A stretch of DNA of 64,000 nucleotides from JAFDZV01 sp964455525. Its GTDB lineage: Bacteria > Bacteroidota > Ignavibacteria > OLB7. Position 1 is the stretch's first letter. Each line of letters begins with the position of its first letter. Below the pieces are notes generated by a model, which saw only the letters and a list, made by a program, of their open reading frames with translations, had not been told where the DNA came from and searched no databases. The stretch is taken from positions 248,001 through 312,000 of the forward strand of contig CAYVWR010000006.1 in the NCBI GenBank assembly GCA_964455525.1, in the 5' to 3' direction. Shown in pieces: positions 17,993 to 27,511 of this stretch. The position numbers were made by a program, and so were the translations under genes.

Positions 17993-18853
17993 ATGAAGAA
18001 GATTCTTCTACCACTTCTGCTGGTCCTCGCGGGCTCGGTTGCACTCGCCGATCCGCCGGATGAGGATGTTCATCGTCCGTACATACCAAGCCGCGGCCAG
18101 CTCTACACACAGTTCGATCTTGGATTGAACCTTACCTTTCTGGACGGCAACAACGAGTTCCGATCCCGAATTCCGGGAGAAGGCCCAACGACCCTCTACC
18201 AGTCTGGCAATGGCCTGGCACCGCTGCTGAGCGCCACCATCGGCTACGAATTCAACCAGACCTTCGGGCTGGCGTTCCGTGCCGATTATGATGTCCGCTC
18301 CGCCTCCAACTCGGGCGTGACCATCGACACCTGCCTCCTTCAGGATGTGTTCGGACAGATCACCCCCGTACCGATAGAGGTTGACAAGGACTATAGCGTC
18401 AGCATCAGCTATCTCTCCCTGTCGGCACTTGCCAAGCTCCGGTTCGACAACCTCTATCTTTTCCTCGGCCCGACCGTCTCGGTCCCGCTCTCCCGGGACG
18501 TCAAGCAGACCTTTCGGATTCTCGACAGCGGCACCTGCGCCTATTTCCCATTTACCACGGACTCCTCCAAGGAGATCACCGGCAGCCTGACAAGCGCCGA
18601 GAACATGAAGCAGCGGCTTTCCTTCAAGTTCGGCGCAGGATACATGATCCCTCTTACCAGGTCGGTCAGCCTGGTACCGCAACTGGCTTACGACCTGGGG
18701 CTTACCGATTCGTTTCAGAACGCGGAGATCAACACCCTGGCAAAGCCCGGCGAGACCGAGGAGACGACAACACTGCTGGTGCCGACCGTACTCAACCCGA
18801 AGATCCGCCTCAGCTCGTTGCAGGCCACCATCGGAATCCGTGTAAACCTCTAG
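17993..18853 (+). CDS. outer-membrane beta-barrel protein, PorT-like
   Basis: This 286-residue protein has a signal peptide (MKKILLPLLLVLAGSVALA) followed by alternating strands ending in an aromatic/hydrophobic C-terminus (LQATIGIRVNL). Strand pairs such as LYTQFDLGLNLTFL, LLSATIGYEFNQTFGLAFRADY and YLFLGPTVSVPLS fit the outer-membrane beta-barrel domain common in Bacteroidota (PF13568 type). Two Cys residues in extracellular-loop-like positions (TCLLQ, GTCAYF) could pair. The function cannot be assigned; it may be a porin-like or T9SS-related barrel. An AAGGA site precedes the ATG. The PD40-OmpA gene begins 16 bases downstream, so the two form an operon. Confidence 0.75.
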   Translation: MKKILLPLLLVLAGSVALADPPDEDVHRPYIPSRGQLYTQFDLGLNLTFLDGNNEFRSRIPGEGPTTLYQSGNGLAPLLSATIGYEFNQTFGLAFRADYDVRSASNSGVTIDTCLLQDVFGQITPVPIEVDKDYSVSISYLSLSALAKLRFDNLYLFLGPTVSVPLSRDVKQTFRILDSGTCAYFPFTTDSSKEITGSLTSAENMKQRLSFKFGAGYMIPLTRSVSLVPQLAYDLGLTDSFQNAEINTLAKPGETEETTTLLVPTVLNPKIRLSSLQATIGIRVNL

Positions 18854-18869
18854 TCGCACAGGAGCTACA

Positions 18870-20384
18870 ATGATCAGCAAGAAACTATTCAGCACGATAC
18901 TAGCCTTGATGATCGGCGGCCTGTCGGCGGCGTTCGCACAGAATCCGCAGGTCCCGAACCGTACAGACGTGCAGATCACCCCACTGGCGACAAATTCGTC
19001 GGATGATGATTTTGCACCGGTTGTGCTCCGTGGCGGGCAAACCCTGATCTTTACATCCGCACGCTCCGGCGAGCAACGCATCTGGCGCGCCGAACGAGGG
19101 TCGGGCGGCTGGGATATGCCGGTAGCGGCAGCCCCCACGCTCGACGCCGCAAAACATATCGGCGCGGCCACCCTTACCCCGGATGGCACGTTTATGATCT
19201 TTGCCGCCTACGATTGGGATGATGTGGACTCGCTTCGTGGCTATGGCCGAACCGATCTCTATTCCGCCGAACTGGTTCGGGGCATCTGGACCAACGTTAA
19301 AAATCTCGGTCCCGAGGTGAACAGCTCCTACTGGGATTCCCAGCCCACCCTGAGCGTGGACGGCCGTACCCTCTTTTTTGCAAGCGATCGTCCGGGAGGA
19401 AAGGGGGGCACCGATATCTATGTCACCACCCGCACGGCCTCCGGCTGGACCCGCCCGGTGAACCTTGGCGATCCGATCAACACACAGTTCGATGAGATGA
19501 GCCCGAGCATCGCCCCGGATAATAAATCGCTCTTCTTCTCCAGCAACGGACATGGCGGCGCCGGTGGCTTTGACCTCTTTGTGGCCAAGGGTGGAAGCCT
19601 TCGGGGAACAGGCTGGACCCAGATCGAGAACATGGGGCTGCCGATCAACTCCGCCGCCAACGACCATTACTTCATCTCGATCCCGAACTCGCAGAACAGC
19701 TATTTTGCATCCGATCGCAGCGGCGATCTCGATATCTATACGGCCGTGCCCAACCCCTTCCCACCGGAAGCACTCGTAACCGTCTCCGGCGTTGTTCTCG
19801 ATCGCGCAAACCGCACACCGATCGCCGCCGATATCACGGTTACCGATCTAAGCTCCGGCGAAGTGGTGGCGAACTATCGGACCGATGGGCAGAACGGCAA
19901 CTATTATGTGGTGCTGGCACGCGGCCGCCGCTACTCGATAACGGCAACCGCACCCGATTATATCTTCTACTCCGACGAATATTCGGTGCCGCCAAACTCG
20001 CAGGGACAGGATCTGAAGAAGGATATCGAGCTGAGCCGTCTGGGCCAGGGCACAACCAGGCTCCTCGTCTTCTTCGATTTCGACAAGTCAGAGCTGAAAG
20101 GAGAATCGAAGCCCGATCTTAATCGCGCCATCGAGTTCCTCCGCCAGAATCCGAGCATCACCGTGGAGATCGCCGGACATACCGACTCGGTGGGCAACGA
20201 CAGCTATAACAAGAAGCTTTCCCAGAGCCGTGCCGATGCAGTACGGCAGTATCTGATCCAGGGAGGGGTGGAAACGCGAAGGATGGCGGCGATCGGATAT
20301 GGCGAAGAGCAGCCGATAGCCTCCAATAGCACCGATGAAGGACGCGCACGCAATCGCCGTGTGGAGATGAGGGTAAAGGAATAA
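18870..20384 (+). CDS. OmpA-family protein with PD40 (WD40-like) propeller
   Basis: This 504-residue protein has a signal peptide (MISKKLFSTILALMIGGLSAAFA). Residues ~35-290 hold PD40 beta-propeller repeats with the SxDGRxLxFxS pattern (LSVDGRTLFFASDRPGGKGG, SIAPDNKSLFFSSNGHGGAG). A ~90-residue CarboxypepD_reg-like segment follows (VTVSGVVLDRANRTPIAADI). The OmpA C-terminal domain occupies ~385-504 with the peptidoglycan-binding signature VEIAGHTDSVGNDSYNKKLS and RNRRVEM. The family includes Bacteroidota surface proteins such as PorE of T9SS. It would anchor an outer-membrane complex to peptidoglycan. GGAG site at the ATG; co-transcribed with the barrel gene upstream, and followed by a hairpin at 20416. 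Confidence 0.88.
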   Translation: MISKKLFSTILALMIGGLSAAFAQNPQVPNRTDVQITPLATNSSDDDFAPVVLRGGQTLIFTSARSGEQRIWRAERGSGGWDMPVAAAPTLDAAKHIGAATLTPDGTFMIFAAYDWDDVDSLRGYGRTDLYSAELVRGIWTNVKNLGPEVNSSYWDSQPTLSVDGRTLFFASDRPGGKGGTDIYVTTRTASGWTRPVNLGDPINTQFDEMSPSIAPDNKSLFFSSNGHGGAGGFDLFVAKGGSLRGTGWTQIENMGLPINSAANDHYFISIPNSQNSYFASDRSGDLDIYTAVPNPFPPEALVTVSGVVLDRANRTPIAADITVTDLSSGEVVANYRTDGQNGNYYVVLARGRRYSITATAPDYIFYSDEYSVPPNSQGQDLKKDIELSRLGQGTTRLLVFFDFDKSELKGESKPDLNRAIEFLRQNPSITVEIAGHTDSVGNDSYNKKLSQSRADAVRQYLIQGGVETRRMAAIGYGEEQPIASNSTDEGRARNRRVEMRVKE

Positions 20385-20415
20385 CGATTCGCTGACATCG
20401 CTCGGCCTGAATTAT

Positions 20416-20447
20416 GCGGGTATGCTCCAGAGCCGGAGCATACCCGC
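20416..20447 (+). terminator. long perfect hairpin after the PD40-OmpA gene
   Basis: A 13-bp perfect stem (GCGGGTATGCTCC / GGAGCATACCCGC) encloses the loop AGAGCC, 31 bases past the stop codon. There is no strong T-run (TGCTCATTCTG follows), but its position suggests termination or 3' end protection. Confidence 0.55.
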
Positions 20448-20799
20448 TGCTCATTCTGCCCGCTCCATCGGTGCTTACCGGAAGCCACCGGAGCAGAGAT
20501 CAGGACGCGGACCCCATCGGGAAGCGGAGGCACAAACGTTGTGCAACCGGCAGCCGGATATATTCTCGTGTTCCATAGGAAACCTAGCAGCCGCAATATC
20601 GTACAAGCGCCACCGATGGACGTTCCGGCATGCGCCGACGGTGGCGATCTCGGATATCATCACGACCTGCCCCGGGCATCCCGGAGCGCCGAACTCCGTT
20701 CTCTGTAGCACCCCTCTTTTGCCTATCTTTGCCACTCACCTGGCAATGCGATACGACATCGTGCTAGGAGCTCCGGACCGGTCTGCCGGTCGCATCCCC
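20448..20799. other. intergenic region before the TPR gene
   Basis: The TPR reading frame is open through this stretch back to 20422, but the encoded residues are unlike the mature protein and precede the signal peptide. I treat it as a non-coding leader. No RNA gene was recognised. Confidence 0.45.
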
Positions 20800-23700
20800 A
20801 TGATTAGATCGAGCATTGTGAAGACCCTCTTTAGCCTTCCGTTCATATCTCTCGTTCTGACGGCGACTCTCTCGGCGCAACCACGGGTGGTGGAAGATCG
20901 CCCGCTGGCACGTGCCGTGCGTTCGGCGGCTACATTGGTCGACCAGGGCCATTACAGCAGAGCTGCCAACGAGCTAGAAGCCGCACTGGACTCAGCAGCC
21001 GCAGGAGAGCATATGGCCGATGCTCTCTATTACCTCGCACGTGCCACGTTCATGACACAACGGTACCGACCGGCACTCCTGAACAGTCGGCGGTTTCTGA
21101 ACGGATATCCCGATGACCCGCGCACCGATGAGCTGCTCTACCTCTATGGCACAGCCGCCTATCAGGAAGGGCTGACCGACGATGCATACAACGCATTCTA
21201 CGATGTGGCCGCAGCCGACTCGCCCACACGTGGAGAAGCGCTCTACTGGCTTGCGCGTATCAGTGCCGACCGTGGAAAGCTCGACAGCGCCGAGGCATAT
21301 GCAACCCTGTCGCTTCGATCACAACCGCACGAGTTCACCGACGACGCCCTCTATCTTACGGCCTGGCTTCAGGAGGGTAGGGAGGAGATAGATTCGGCCG
21401 CGGCTCTGTATGACCGGCTTATCAAGGATTATCCGCAGAGCGAGCTATCCCTTGACGCCAGCCTTCGCCTTGGCATCATCGATGCACGGCGGGGAAACTA
21501 CGAGTCGGCCATCAGGCTGCTCAACAGCGTTACCCCACGAAGCGATCGCCAGCGGGAAGAACAGCTCTTTTACCTTGGCGAGATGAGCGCTGCGCTCGAC
21601 CGCCACGATGAAGCCCTACGCTACAACAACGAATTTCTCCGAACATTTCCGATAAGCGTCCGCACGCGCCAGGTACGTTATGGCGTAGCATGGGCGCTTC
21701 TGAATCTGAAACGTTACGACGAAGCCATCGCCACCCTTCGCCAGCTTGAGGGGGGCATCGATTCGATAGCGGCGGCAGCATCGTATCAGATCGGCGCCGT
21801 ACAGGTAACCAGGGGCGATACCGCCGGAGCGATGCGCACCTTCCAGGATCTGATCTACCGGCTGCCGTACGAATCGTTCAGCGACAACGCCTACTATCAG
21901 ATAGGGCGCATCCATTACCGCCGCGCCAACTACGATTCGGCACGGCATTACCTCCTGATCGCCGCCCGGCAGTTCCCGGAGAGCGAAATCCGCCCCGATG
22001 CATTCTATCTGCTTGGAGAGTCATATGTCGCGCTCGACGATCCCGCCAACAGCGTCTATGCATTCTCTCGCGCACAGAAGACCGGGGCAACCGGCGATCT
22101 GTACCGGCAGGCACTGTATCGAGAGGGGGTGATGCTCTACCGTGTTGGCCGGTTCCAGAGCGCCATCAGCCGTTTCCGGGAATATGTATCGGAACACCCC
22201 AATGGCCCGGAGATAGCCGACGCCACCTTCTGGCTTGGCGAGGCACTGTATCAGGACAGGAAATACGACGAGGCAGAGAGCTACTATAACGCGTTTCTGG
22301 AGCGCTTCAAGGCATCCCCCTGGCGCGAACAGGCAGTCTACGGGCTTGCCTGGTCACGCTTCCAGCAGAAGGATTTCAAGGGTGCAGCGCTCGCATTCGA
22401 GGATTTCATCAAGAACAATCCCACAAGCGATCTGGCTACCGAAGCAACGATCCGCCTGGCAGACTCCTATCGATTCCTGGGCCAGTACGACAAGGCGATC
22501 GCCACCTATGAATCGGTCGGAGGCAAATCCGGCAAAGGGGTACGCGATGAGGAAGCCCGGTTCCGTCTGGCCGATGTATTCCTTCAGATGGGCGACGTCA
22601 ATCGCGCCGTGGAAACCTTTCGGATGCTGATCCGCGATTATCCGAACTCCGTCCGCCGCGATGCCTATGCCTTCAATATCGGCTCGATCTACCATGAGAG
22701 GGAGATGGACTCGCTGGCGATCGCAGAGCTGAGCAGGTTCCCGCAAAGCTACCCGGAAAGCCAGCTTCTTCCGCAGGTTGCCTTTACCATCGGCGATGCC
22801 TACTACAATCTCGAAGAATATGATAGCGCCCTGGTCTACTACCGCAGTGTGCTCGATGAGTATCCCAATAGCATGGTGGTGCCGGAAGCGCTCGACGCAG
22901 TTCGCTTTACCCTGGAGGCGCTCGGACGGGGACGGGAGGCAGTGGCTGTGATCGATAGCTTCCAGGCCAGGAATCCGAACCGTATCGCCGCCGATTCGCT
23001 TGGATTCCGCAAAGCCTCCATTGTGCTGGAACAGGGGGAGTTCGCCGAAGCCATCGGCCTGTACAAGAAGCTGATGGAGGATTACCCGCAGAGCCTTATG
23101 GTGCCAACAACCATCCTGCAGATCGGCAGAAGCTATGAATACCTCGGACGTCAGGATTCGGCGCTCTTCTATTATACGCAGGTTGTCAAACGGTTCCCGG
23201 AAAGTTCACCGGCACAGGACGCCCTGATCGAAAGCGCCGGAATACGCCTTCGTGCCCGCTCCTGGCAGCAGGCCGCGCTTGCCTACGAGCAGTTCGTGGA
23301 AGGTTACCCGGAGTCGGAGCGGTTGAGCGAAGCGCGCTATGGCATCGCCACAGCCAGCCTGCAACTGGGAGATACCGCCAGAGCGCTTGCACAGTTGCAG
23401 AGAGTGCTCGACTCCGCCAATGCCCAGGATGAGGACCTCTTCCTCGATCGCAGCCGTATTACAACCGCACGGCTGATAGCACCGCGTGGGGAGATCGACC
23501 GTGCGCTTGAACTTCTGGCCGCAGTTGTTGCCCGTCGCCTGGATGATGTCGCAGCCGAAGCCCTTCTGCTGCGCAGTCAGTTGCTTGTTGGCACCAACGA
23601 TCTCTCCGGTGCGCTTGCCGAACTTCGCCAGTTGACGGCCGACTTTGCATCCTACCCGGAATATGCCGAGCCGGGAACGTTGCTTCTCGGCACGGTCTAC

Positions 23701-23817
23701 GAGCGGCTGACCAATTACGGCGCCGCACGCGACATCTATAACCAGCTTATCGCACAGAGCGAAGATCCTGCCATTCGTGCCGAAGCCGAAGCCAGATTGA
23801 AGAAGCTGAAGCGATGA
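20800..23817 (+). CDS. long tetratricopeptide-repeat protein, exported
   Basis: A 1005-residue protein from ATG 20800 (MIRSSIVKTLFSLPFISLVLTATLSA, a signal peptide); the frame is open to 20422 and ATG 20746 is an alternative. The rest is TPR units of about 34-36 residues, many with the YDxAxxxYxxxLxxxPxS spacing of the BamD/YbgF type (e.g. YNLEEYDSALVYYRSVLDEY, GQYDKAIATYESVGG, KYDEAESYYNAFLERFKAS). TPR arrays are protein-binding scaffolds; family relatives act in the periplasm in envelope assembly. The next two genes encode a barrel and TonB, so a role in an outer-membrane complex is likely. No enzymatic domain is seen. The ribosome-binding site is weak. Confidence 0.85.
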   Translation: MIRSSIVKTLFSLPFISLVLTATLSAQPRVVEDRPLARAVRSAATLVDQGHYSRAANELEAALDSAAAGEHMADALYYLARATFMTQRYRPALLNSRRFLNGYPDDPRTDELLYLYGTAAYQEGLTDDAYNAFYDVAAADSPTRGEALYWLARISADRGKLDSAEAYATLSLRSQPHEFTDDALYLTAWLQEGREEIDSAAALYDRLIKDYPQSELSLDASLRLGIIDARRGNYESAIRLLNSVTPRSDRQREEQLFYLGEMSAALDRHDEALRYNNEFLRTFPISVRTRQVRYGVAWALLNLKRYDEAIATLRQLEGGIDSIAAAASYQIGAVQVTRGDTAGAMRTFQDLIYRLPYESFSDNAYYQIGRIHYRRANYDSARHYLLIAARQFPESEIRPDAFYLLGESYVALDDPANSVYAFSRAQKTGATGDLYRQALYREGVMLYRVGRFQSAISRFREYVSEHPNGPEIADATFWLGEALYQDRKYDEAESYYNAFLERFKASPWREQAVYGLAWSRFQQKDFKGAALAFEDFIKNNPTSDLATEATIRLADSYRFLGQYDKAIATYESVGGKSGKGVRDEEARFRLADVFLQMGDVNRAVETFRMLIRDYPNSVRRDAYAFNIGSIYHEREMDSLAIAELSRFPQSYPESQLLPQVAFTIGDAYYNLEEYDSALVYYRSVLDEYPNSMVVPEALDAVRFTLEALGRGREAVAVIDSFQARNPNRIAADSLGFRKASIVLEQGEFAEAIGLYKKLMEDYPQSLMVPTTILQIGRSYEYLGRQDSALFYYTQVVKRFPESSPAQDALIESAGIRLRARSWQQAALAYEQFVEGYPESERLSEARYGIATASLQLGDTARALAQLQRVLDSANAQDEDLFLDRSRITTARLIAPRGEIDRALELLAAVVARRLDDVAAEALLLRSQLLVGTNDLSGALAELRQLTADFASYPEYAEPGTLLLGTVYERLTNYGAARDIYNQLIAQSEDPAIRAEAEARLKKLKR

Positions 23818-23981
23818 TCCGGCAGTACCAGACATGCAGCACAAGCGGAGAGCCTTGCCGAGCAGAGGGACCGGCCTGGGATCGGCCCCGGCAACGCAAT
23901 GCCGGAACGGCCAGCGCCTGCCCCAGGCTCTCCCCGGATGCACATCGACACGCATCCACGTTAAACGGCGGACCTGCTCCC

Positions 23982-24014
23982 CAATCGAACATCCAACATC
24001 GGCAATCGAACATC
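23982..24014. repeat. short direct repeat CAATCGAACATC, two copies
   Basis: Copies at 23982..23993 and 24003..24014, 21 bases apart, immediately before the barrel gene's ATG. They could be a slippage product or leader sequence. Confidence 0.35.
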
Positions 24015-24017
24015 GGT

Positions 24018-25658
24018 ATGCATATCCGCATCCTCCATATCCTGCTTCTTCTCATCGGCACCACTCCGCTGCTCGCACAGGGAGGAGGGGATCTGCCGCC
24101 GCTGGAGATCGAAACCGTTACCGTTATCGGTCGGCGGGTGGTGGTGCTTCCAAAAGCGAAAAAGGGGGAGGTACTGGATACCACGCTCTACACTCTGCCA
24201 CCAGGTGATACGTTGCTTTTCGGCGAAAGGATCTCGAACCTTGGCGGCACCGGCGGCCCGCTCCCGGAGTACGGCGAATTCACATCGCCGCTGAAGCTCG
24301 ATGCTGAGGCAAGCCTTGGCAGCTTCCTCTCGCCACGCGCCATCGTTCGTGCAGAGTATATCCGTCCAACGTTCGATGTCACCGGCATCCTCGACTACCG
24401 TGGCACAGCAGGCCATACCGACAGCGCAGAGGCAAGCTCGTTGCTCATAGGAGCACAGATCAGCAAGGCATTCGGCGATGAGAACCTGCCACTGAACCGG
24501 TTCCGGGTTTCCGGCGGATTCGAGCGCATCGGCGACTCGTACTATCTCTATGGCAATACCGTAAGCCCGTTCGATCGCTCCCGTGCGGTCACCCGCTTCA
24601 ATATCGGGCTTCGGAGCGAGGAGGATCTACCGGTAGAGTTTTCATTCGATCTGGGGCTTACCAGCACAAGCGTAGAGGATCGTGACGTTGATACGATCCG
24701 CGATGTCTCCGCCACCACACCGGCGTTCAGCGCCGATATGGCAGGGGTCATCTCCGATTCAACGCTCCGGGCACGACTTGGGCTTGATTTTATCACAACC
24801 TCGCTGAACTACTCGTTTGCAACGCTCACCCCGGCCTATCTGTCGGTTCGCGGCGATCTTGAATGGCAGCCGGCTCCACGGGTCTTCCTGACAGGCGGCC
24901 TTATCTATGCAAGCGGTGAGAACTCCGATAGCGGCTCGGCATCGCTTATCCTGCCACGCCTCTCGGCACGCTACGAGCTAAGCCCAAGCCTTGCGGTCTT
25001 CGCCTGGTATGCGCCGGAGCTTCGTGCCCCATCCTATCGGGACAGGATTTTGCATGCGCCATACGTCAATCGCGAGGTTGTCCTGCATCCAGAACGAGTG
25101 CCGGTGCTTGTGGCCGCCGGGACCAGAATAAGCCTGCCTGCAATGACGGTGGAGGTTCGGGGTCGTTATGAAAAAGGGGAGGGAACGCCGGTCGTGGTCG
25201 CAACCGCACCGGGCGATCTGAGCTACGCCTATGTGAACTCGACGACGGCTGGAATCGAGGGAAATATCCGTATGGAGATCACACGGGCCATCGCCATTAC
25301 AGGCGATGCGATCTTCCGCTCGGCAACGGTCGATTCCACAAGCGATGAGCTTCCGATGACCCCGGCAGTGGACGTACGAGGCCGTCTTGGCTTCGCCTTT
25401 ACGCCTGAGATAGATATCTTCGGTTCGCTTACATTCCAAAGCACGCAGCGCACAGTGCTTGGCAGCGGGCTTCTGCCGGATGATGCCCAGCGGATTCCGG
25501 CACGGTTTCTTCTGGGAGGAGGAGGCTCCTACCGGATTCTGCCGAATCTTCAGGCATTTGCCGAGATCACAAACCTGCTGAACTATAGCTATGATCTCTG
25601 GCAGAATTATTCGGCTCCAGGATTCGAGGTACGCGGAGGCGTACGCGCTACATTCTGA
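24018..25658 (+). CDS. outer-membrane barrel protein, TonB-dependent-receptor-like
   Basis: From ATG 24018 the protein has 546 residues with signal peptide MHIRILHILLLLIGTTPLLA. After a short linker (LPPLEIETVTVIGRRVVVLP, which resembles a TonB-box region) come many amphipathic strands typical of the C-terminal part of TonB-dependent receptors, ending SAPGFEVRGGVRATF with a terminal Phe. The final segments LPNLQAFAEITNLLNYSYD and LWQNYSAPGFEVRGGV match the last strands of such receptors. The plug domain is absent or unrecognisable and the protein is short for a receptor. It sits between the TPR gene and tonB, supporting a shared uptake or secretion function. The frame is open back to 23814, overlapping the TPR stop. 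Confidence 0.75.
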   Translation: MHIRILHILLLLIGTTPLLAQGGGDLPPLEIETVTVIGRRVVVLPKAKKGEVLDTTLYTLPPGDTLLFGERISNLGGTGGPLPEYGEFTSPLKLDAEASLGSFLSPRAIVRAEYIRPTFDVTGILDYRGTAGHTDSAEASSLLIGAQISKAFGDENLPLNRFRVSGGFERIGDSYYLYGNTVSPFDRSRAVTRFNIGLRSEEDLPVEFSFDLGLTSTSVEDRDVDTIRDVSATTPAFSADMAGVISDSTLRARLGLDFITTSLNYSFATLTPAYLSVRGDLEWQPAPRVFLTGGLIYASGENSDSGSASLILPRLSARYELSPSLAVFAWYAPELRAPSYRDRILHAPYVNREVVLHPERVPVLVAAGTRISLPAMTVEVRGRYEKGEGTPVVVATAPGDLSYAYVNSTTAGIEGNIRMEITRAIAITGDAIFRSATVDSTSDELPMTPAVDVRGRLGFAFTPEIDIFGSLTFQSTQRTVLGSGLLPDDAQRIPARFLLGGGGSYRILPNLQAFAEITNLLNYSYDLWQNYSAPGFEVRGGVRATF

Positions 25659-25742
25659 TACGATAGCATAATCCCTGCATGGCCGGGTTCCCTTATCGGC
25701 CGCGTCTGAAGCAATGTGTATGATCCGATAACGAGGCACGCA

Positions 25743-26558
25743 ATGAATTCCAGCATCAATTATCGCGAAAACTACGGTGCATCCGAACTGAAGAGCCAGT
25801 ACGGGCGAAATCTCGCCATCGGGCTGCTTATTTCAATTGCGATACATGGGCTGGTTATCACCTACCATGTTATAACCCGTGACCCCGAACAGGCGCGGAT
25901 CGCCGCGGTTCAACTTGCACCGATCGAGCGCCCCCGCACCGATACATTGATCTCGATAACGCTGGCGCTCCCCCCGGCCCCGCCCGATAAAAAACAGGGA
26001 ACGCTTGGAGGAGGCTCGCCAGAGGAAAAGCTCCCTCCAGGGGCGGCATCCAAAGGACATCAGGATGCACGACCGGATAAAACCCACGACCGCCCGGACA
26101 AGACCCGAACGGTGGTTGCGGACATAGCCAACAAGATGAAACCGGTTCCGAAAGCGCCGGAACGCCCGCGCGTGGCAGGCGACACCCGTGATACGTCGAA
26201 GCCAACAGGGGTGATCGGCACCAAGGGACAGAATATGCAGGGAAGCGGCGATAAGCCGGCAGGGGGAAGCGGAGGAGTGGGCGTTGGCTTTGCAACGGGA
26301 TTCGGAGGCCGGGGATGGGTGGTGCAGCCCAAGGCGCGCTACCCGGACGGCACAAATGCAACGGGCCAGGTCGTGCTCCGCTTTACCGTGCTTCCCAATG
26401 GCGATATCACCGGCATCAGCGCTGTAAAACGTACAAATGAGTCGCTTGTCAATGCCGCCATAGCCGGTCTGCGACGCGCCAAGGCGCGCCCGCTTCCCCC
26501 GGATGCCCCCCAGGTTCCGCAGCAAGCAACCATCCCCTTCACATTCGAGCTTCGCTAG
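25743..26558 (+). CDS. TonB-family energy transducer
   Basis: This 271-residue protein starts at ATG 25743 (MNSSINYRENYGASE), with a GAGG site; the in-frame ATG at 25716 is less likely. There is one N-terminal transmembrane anchor (NLAIGLLISIAIHGLVITY) carrying the conserved His seen in TonB. A Pro/Lys/Asp-rich periplasmic linker (ALPPAPPDKKQG, DARPDKTHDRPDK) and a Gly-rich hinge follow. The C-terminal TonB domain spans ~195-271 (ARYPDGTNATGQVVLRFTVL ... VNAAIAGLRRAKARPLPPDA). TonB couples the proton motive force to outer-membrane receptors; no exbB/exbD is nearby. It follows the barrel gene by 84 bases in the same direction. Confidence 0.9.
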   Translation: MNSSINYRENYGASELKSQYGRNLAIGLLISIAIHGLVITYHVITRDPEQARIAAVQLAPIERPRTDTLISITLALPPAPPDKKQGTLGGGSPEEKLPPGAASKGHQDARPDKTHDRPDKTRTVVADIANKMKPVPKAPERPRVAGDTRDTSKPTGVIGTKGQNMQGSGDKPAGGSGGVGVGFATGFGGRGWVVQPKARYPDGTNATGQVVLRFTVLPNGDITGISAVKRTNESLVNAAIAGLRRAKARPLPPDAPQVPQQATIPFTFELR

Positions 26559-26579
26559 CCCCTTGGGCAACATTCCTTC

Positions 26580-27383
26580 ATGATGCAGCGTGCCGGATTC
26601 GATAGCGGGAACATGCCGGAGAGCCTGGCACGTCTTGTCGCCGGACGAAGTGGGGAGCGCATCACGATAGGACGCTCCGGCGATCAGGTTGTTCATCTAC
26701 ACGGTACTGCCGCAGAGCCAGGCGCCTATCTCAAGATCGCCCGCCACCGGATGGACTCATCACTCCGCGGCGAGAGCGAACGCATCGAGTGGCTGGCCGA
26801 TCGCCTTGCGGTACCGGCAGTGCTCCTGTATGCCGAGGATGCAGAGCATGAATACCTTCTGCTGAGGGAGGTCCCGGGAATGCATGCGGCACATCCTGAC
26901 GGTACAACCGATAGGCACCGGCTGATCGCAACCCTGGCACAGGGACTCCATCAGTTCCACTGCCTTCCCACCAGCACCTGCCCCTTCGACTCCCGATTCT
27001 CCGCTCTTCTGGAACAAGCACGCAGGCGCGTGGCCAACGGCCTGGTCAACGCCGGGGAGTTCGACGACGAGTATCGTACACAAAGCGCAGAACAGTTGAT
27101 CGACGAGCTGGAGCACAGCGGGTTCGATGAGGATCACCCCGTGGTTCTTCATGGCGATTATTCGCTGCCGAACGTCATGATGGCCGGTGGGCGCATCAGC
27201 GGGTTCATTGATCTTGGCAGCCTGGGCGTGGGAGACCGCCATCGCGATCTGGTCTGTGCTGCCTGGAGCATCACCTATAACTTCGGCGAGGCCTATCTCC
27301 CAGGATTCTTCGAGGCGTATGGGCCGACCCATTTCGACCCTGAGCGCTTCCGGCTTCATCGCATGCTCAACCAGTTGTTATGA
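26580..27383 (+). CDS. APH(3')-like aminoglycoside phosphotransferase-family kinase
   Basis: This 267-residue protein follows the layout of aminoglycoside 3'-phosphotransferases. The ATP-binding Lys52 lies in GAYLKIARH; ERIEWLADRLAVPAVL and EYLLLREVPG are at the N-lobe/C-lobe border. The catalytic loop is VVLHGDYSLPNVM (Asp193, Asn198), and the metal-binding Asp211 is in GFIDLGSLGVGDRHRDL. The C-terminal FRLHRMLNQLL resembles the RYRLLDEFF end of APH(3'). Substrate range cannot be told; it may confer aminoglycoside resistance or phosphorylate another compound. Base composition and position (22 bases after tonB, same strand) resemble its neighbours, so there is no sign of recent transfer. Confidence 0.85.
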   Translation: MMQRAGFDSGNMPESLARLVAGRSGERITIGRSGDQVVHLHGTAAEPGAYLKIARHRMDSSLRGESERIEWLADRLAVPAVLLYAEDAEHEYLLLREVPGMHAAHPDGTTDRHRLIATLAQGLHQFHCLPTSTCPFDSRFSALLEQARRRVANGLVNAGEFDDEYRTQSAEQLIDELEHSGFDEDHPVVLHGDYSLPNVMMAGGRISGFIDLGSLGVGDRHRDLVCAAWSITYNFGEAYLPGFFEAYGPTHFDPERFRLHRMLNQLL

Positions 27384-27511
27384 TTCTCCGGGAACCCCGG
27401 CGCCCGATCCATCCCGCCGCTCGGGGAGCCATGAAGGTTTCCGCCGCAATTGCTAGTTTATAAGCGCTCCGCGATGATGGCCGATCGTCATCCCGGAAAA
27501 GCCTTCTCCCG

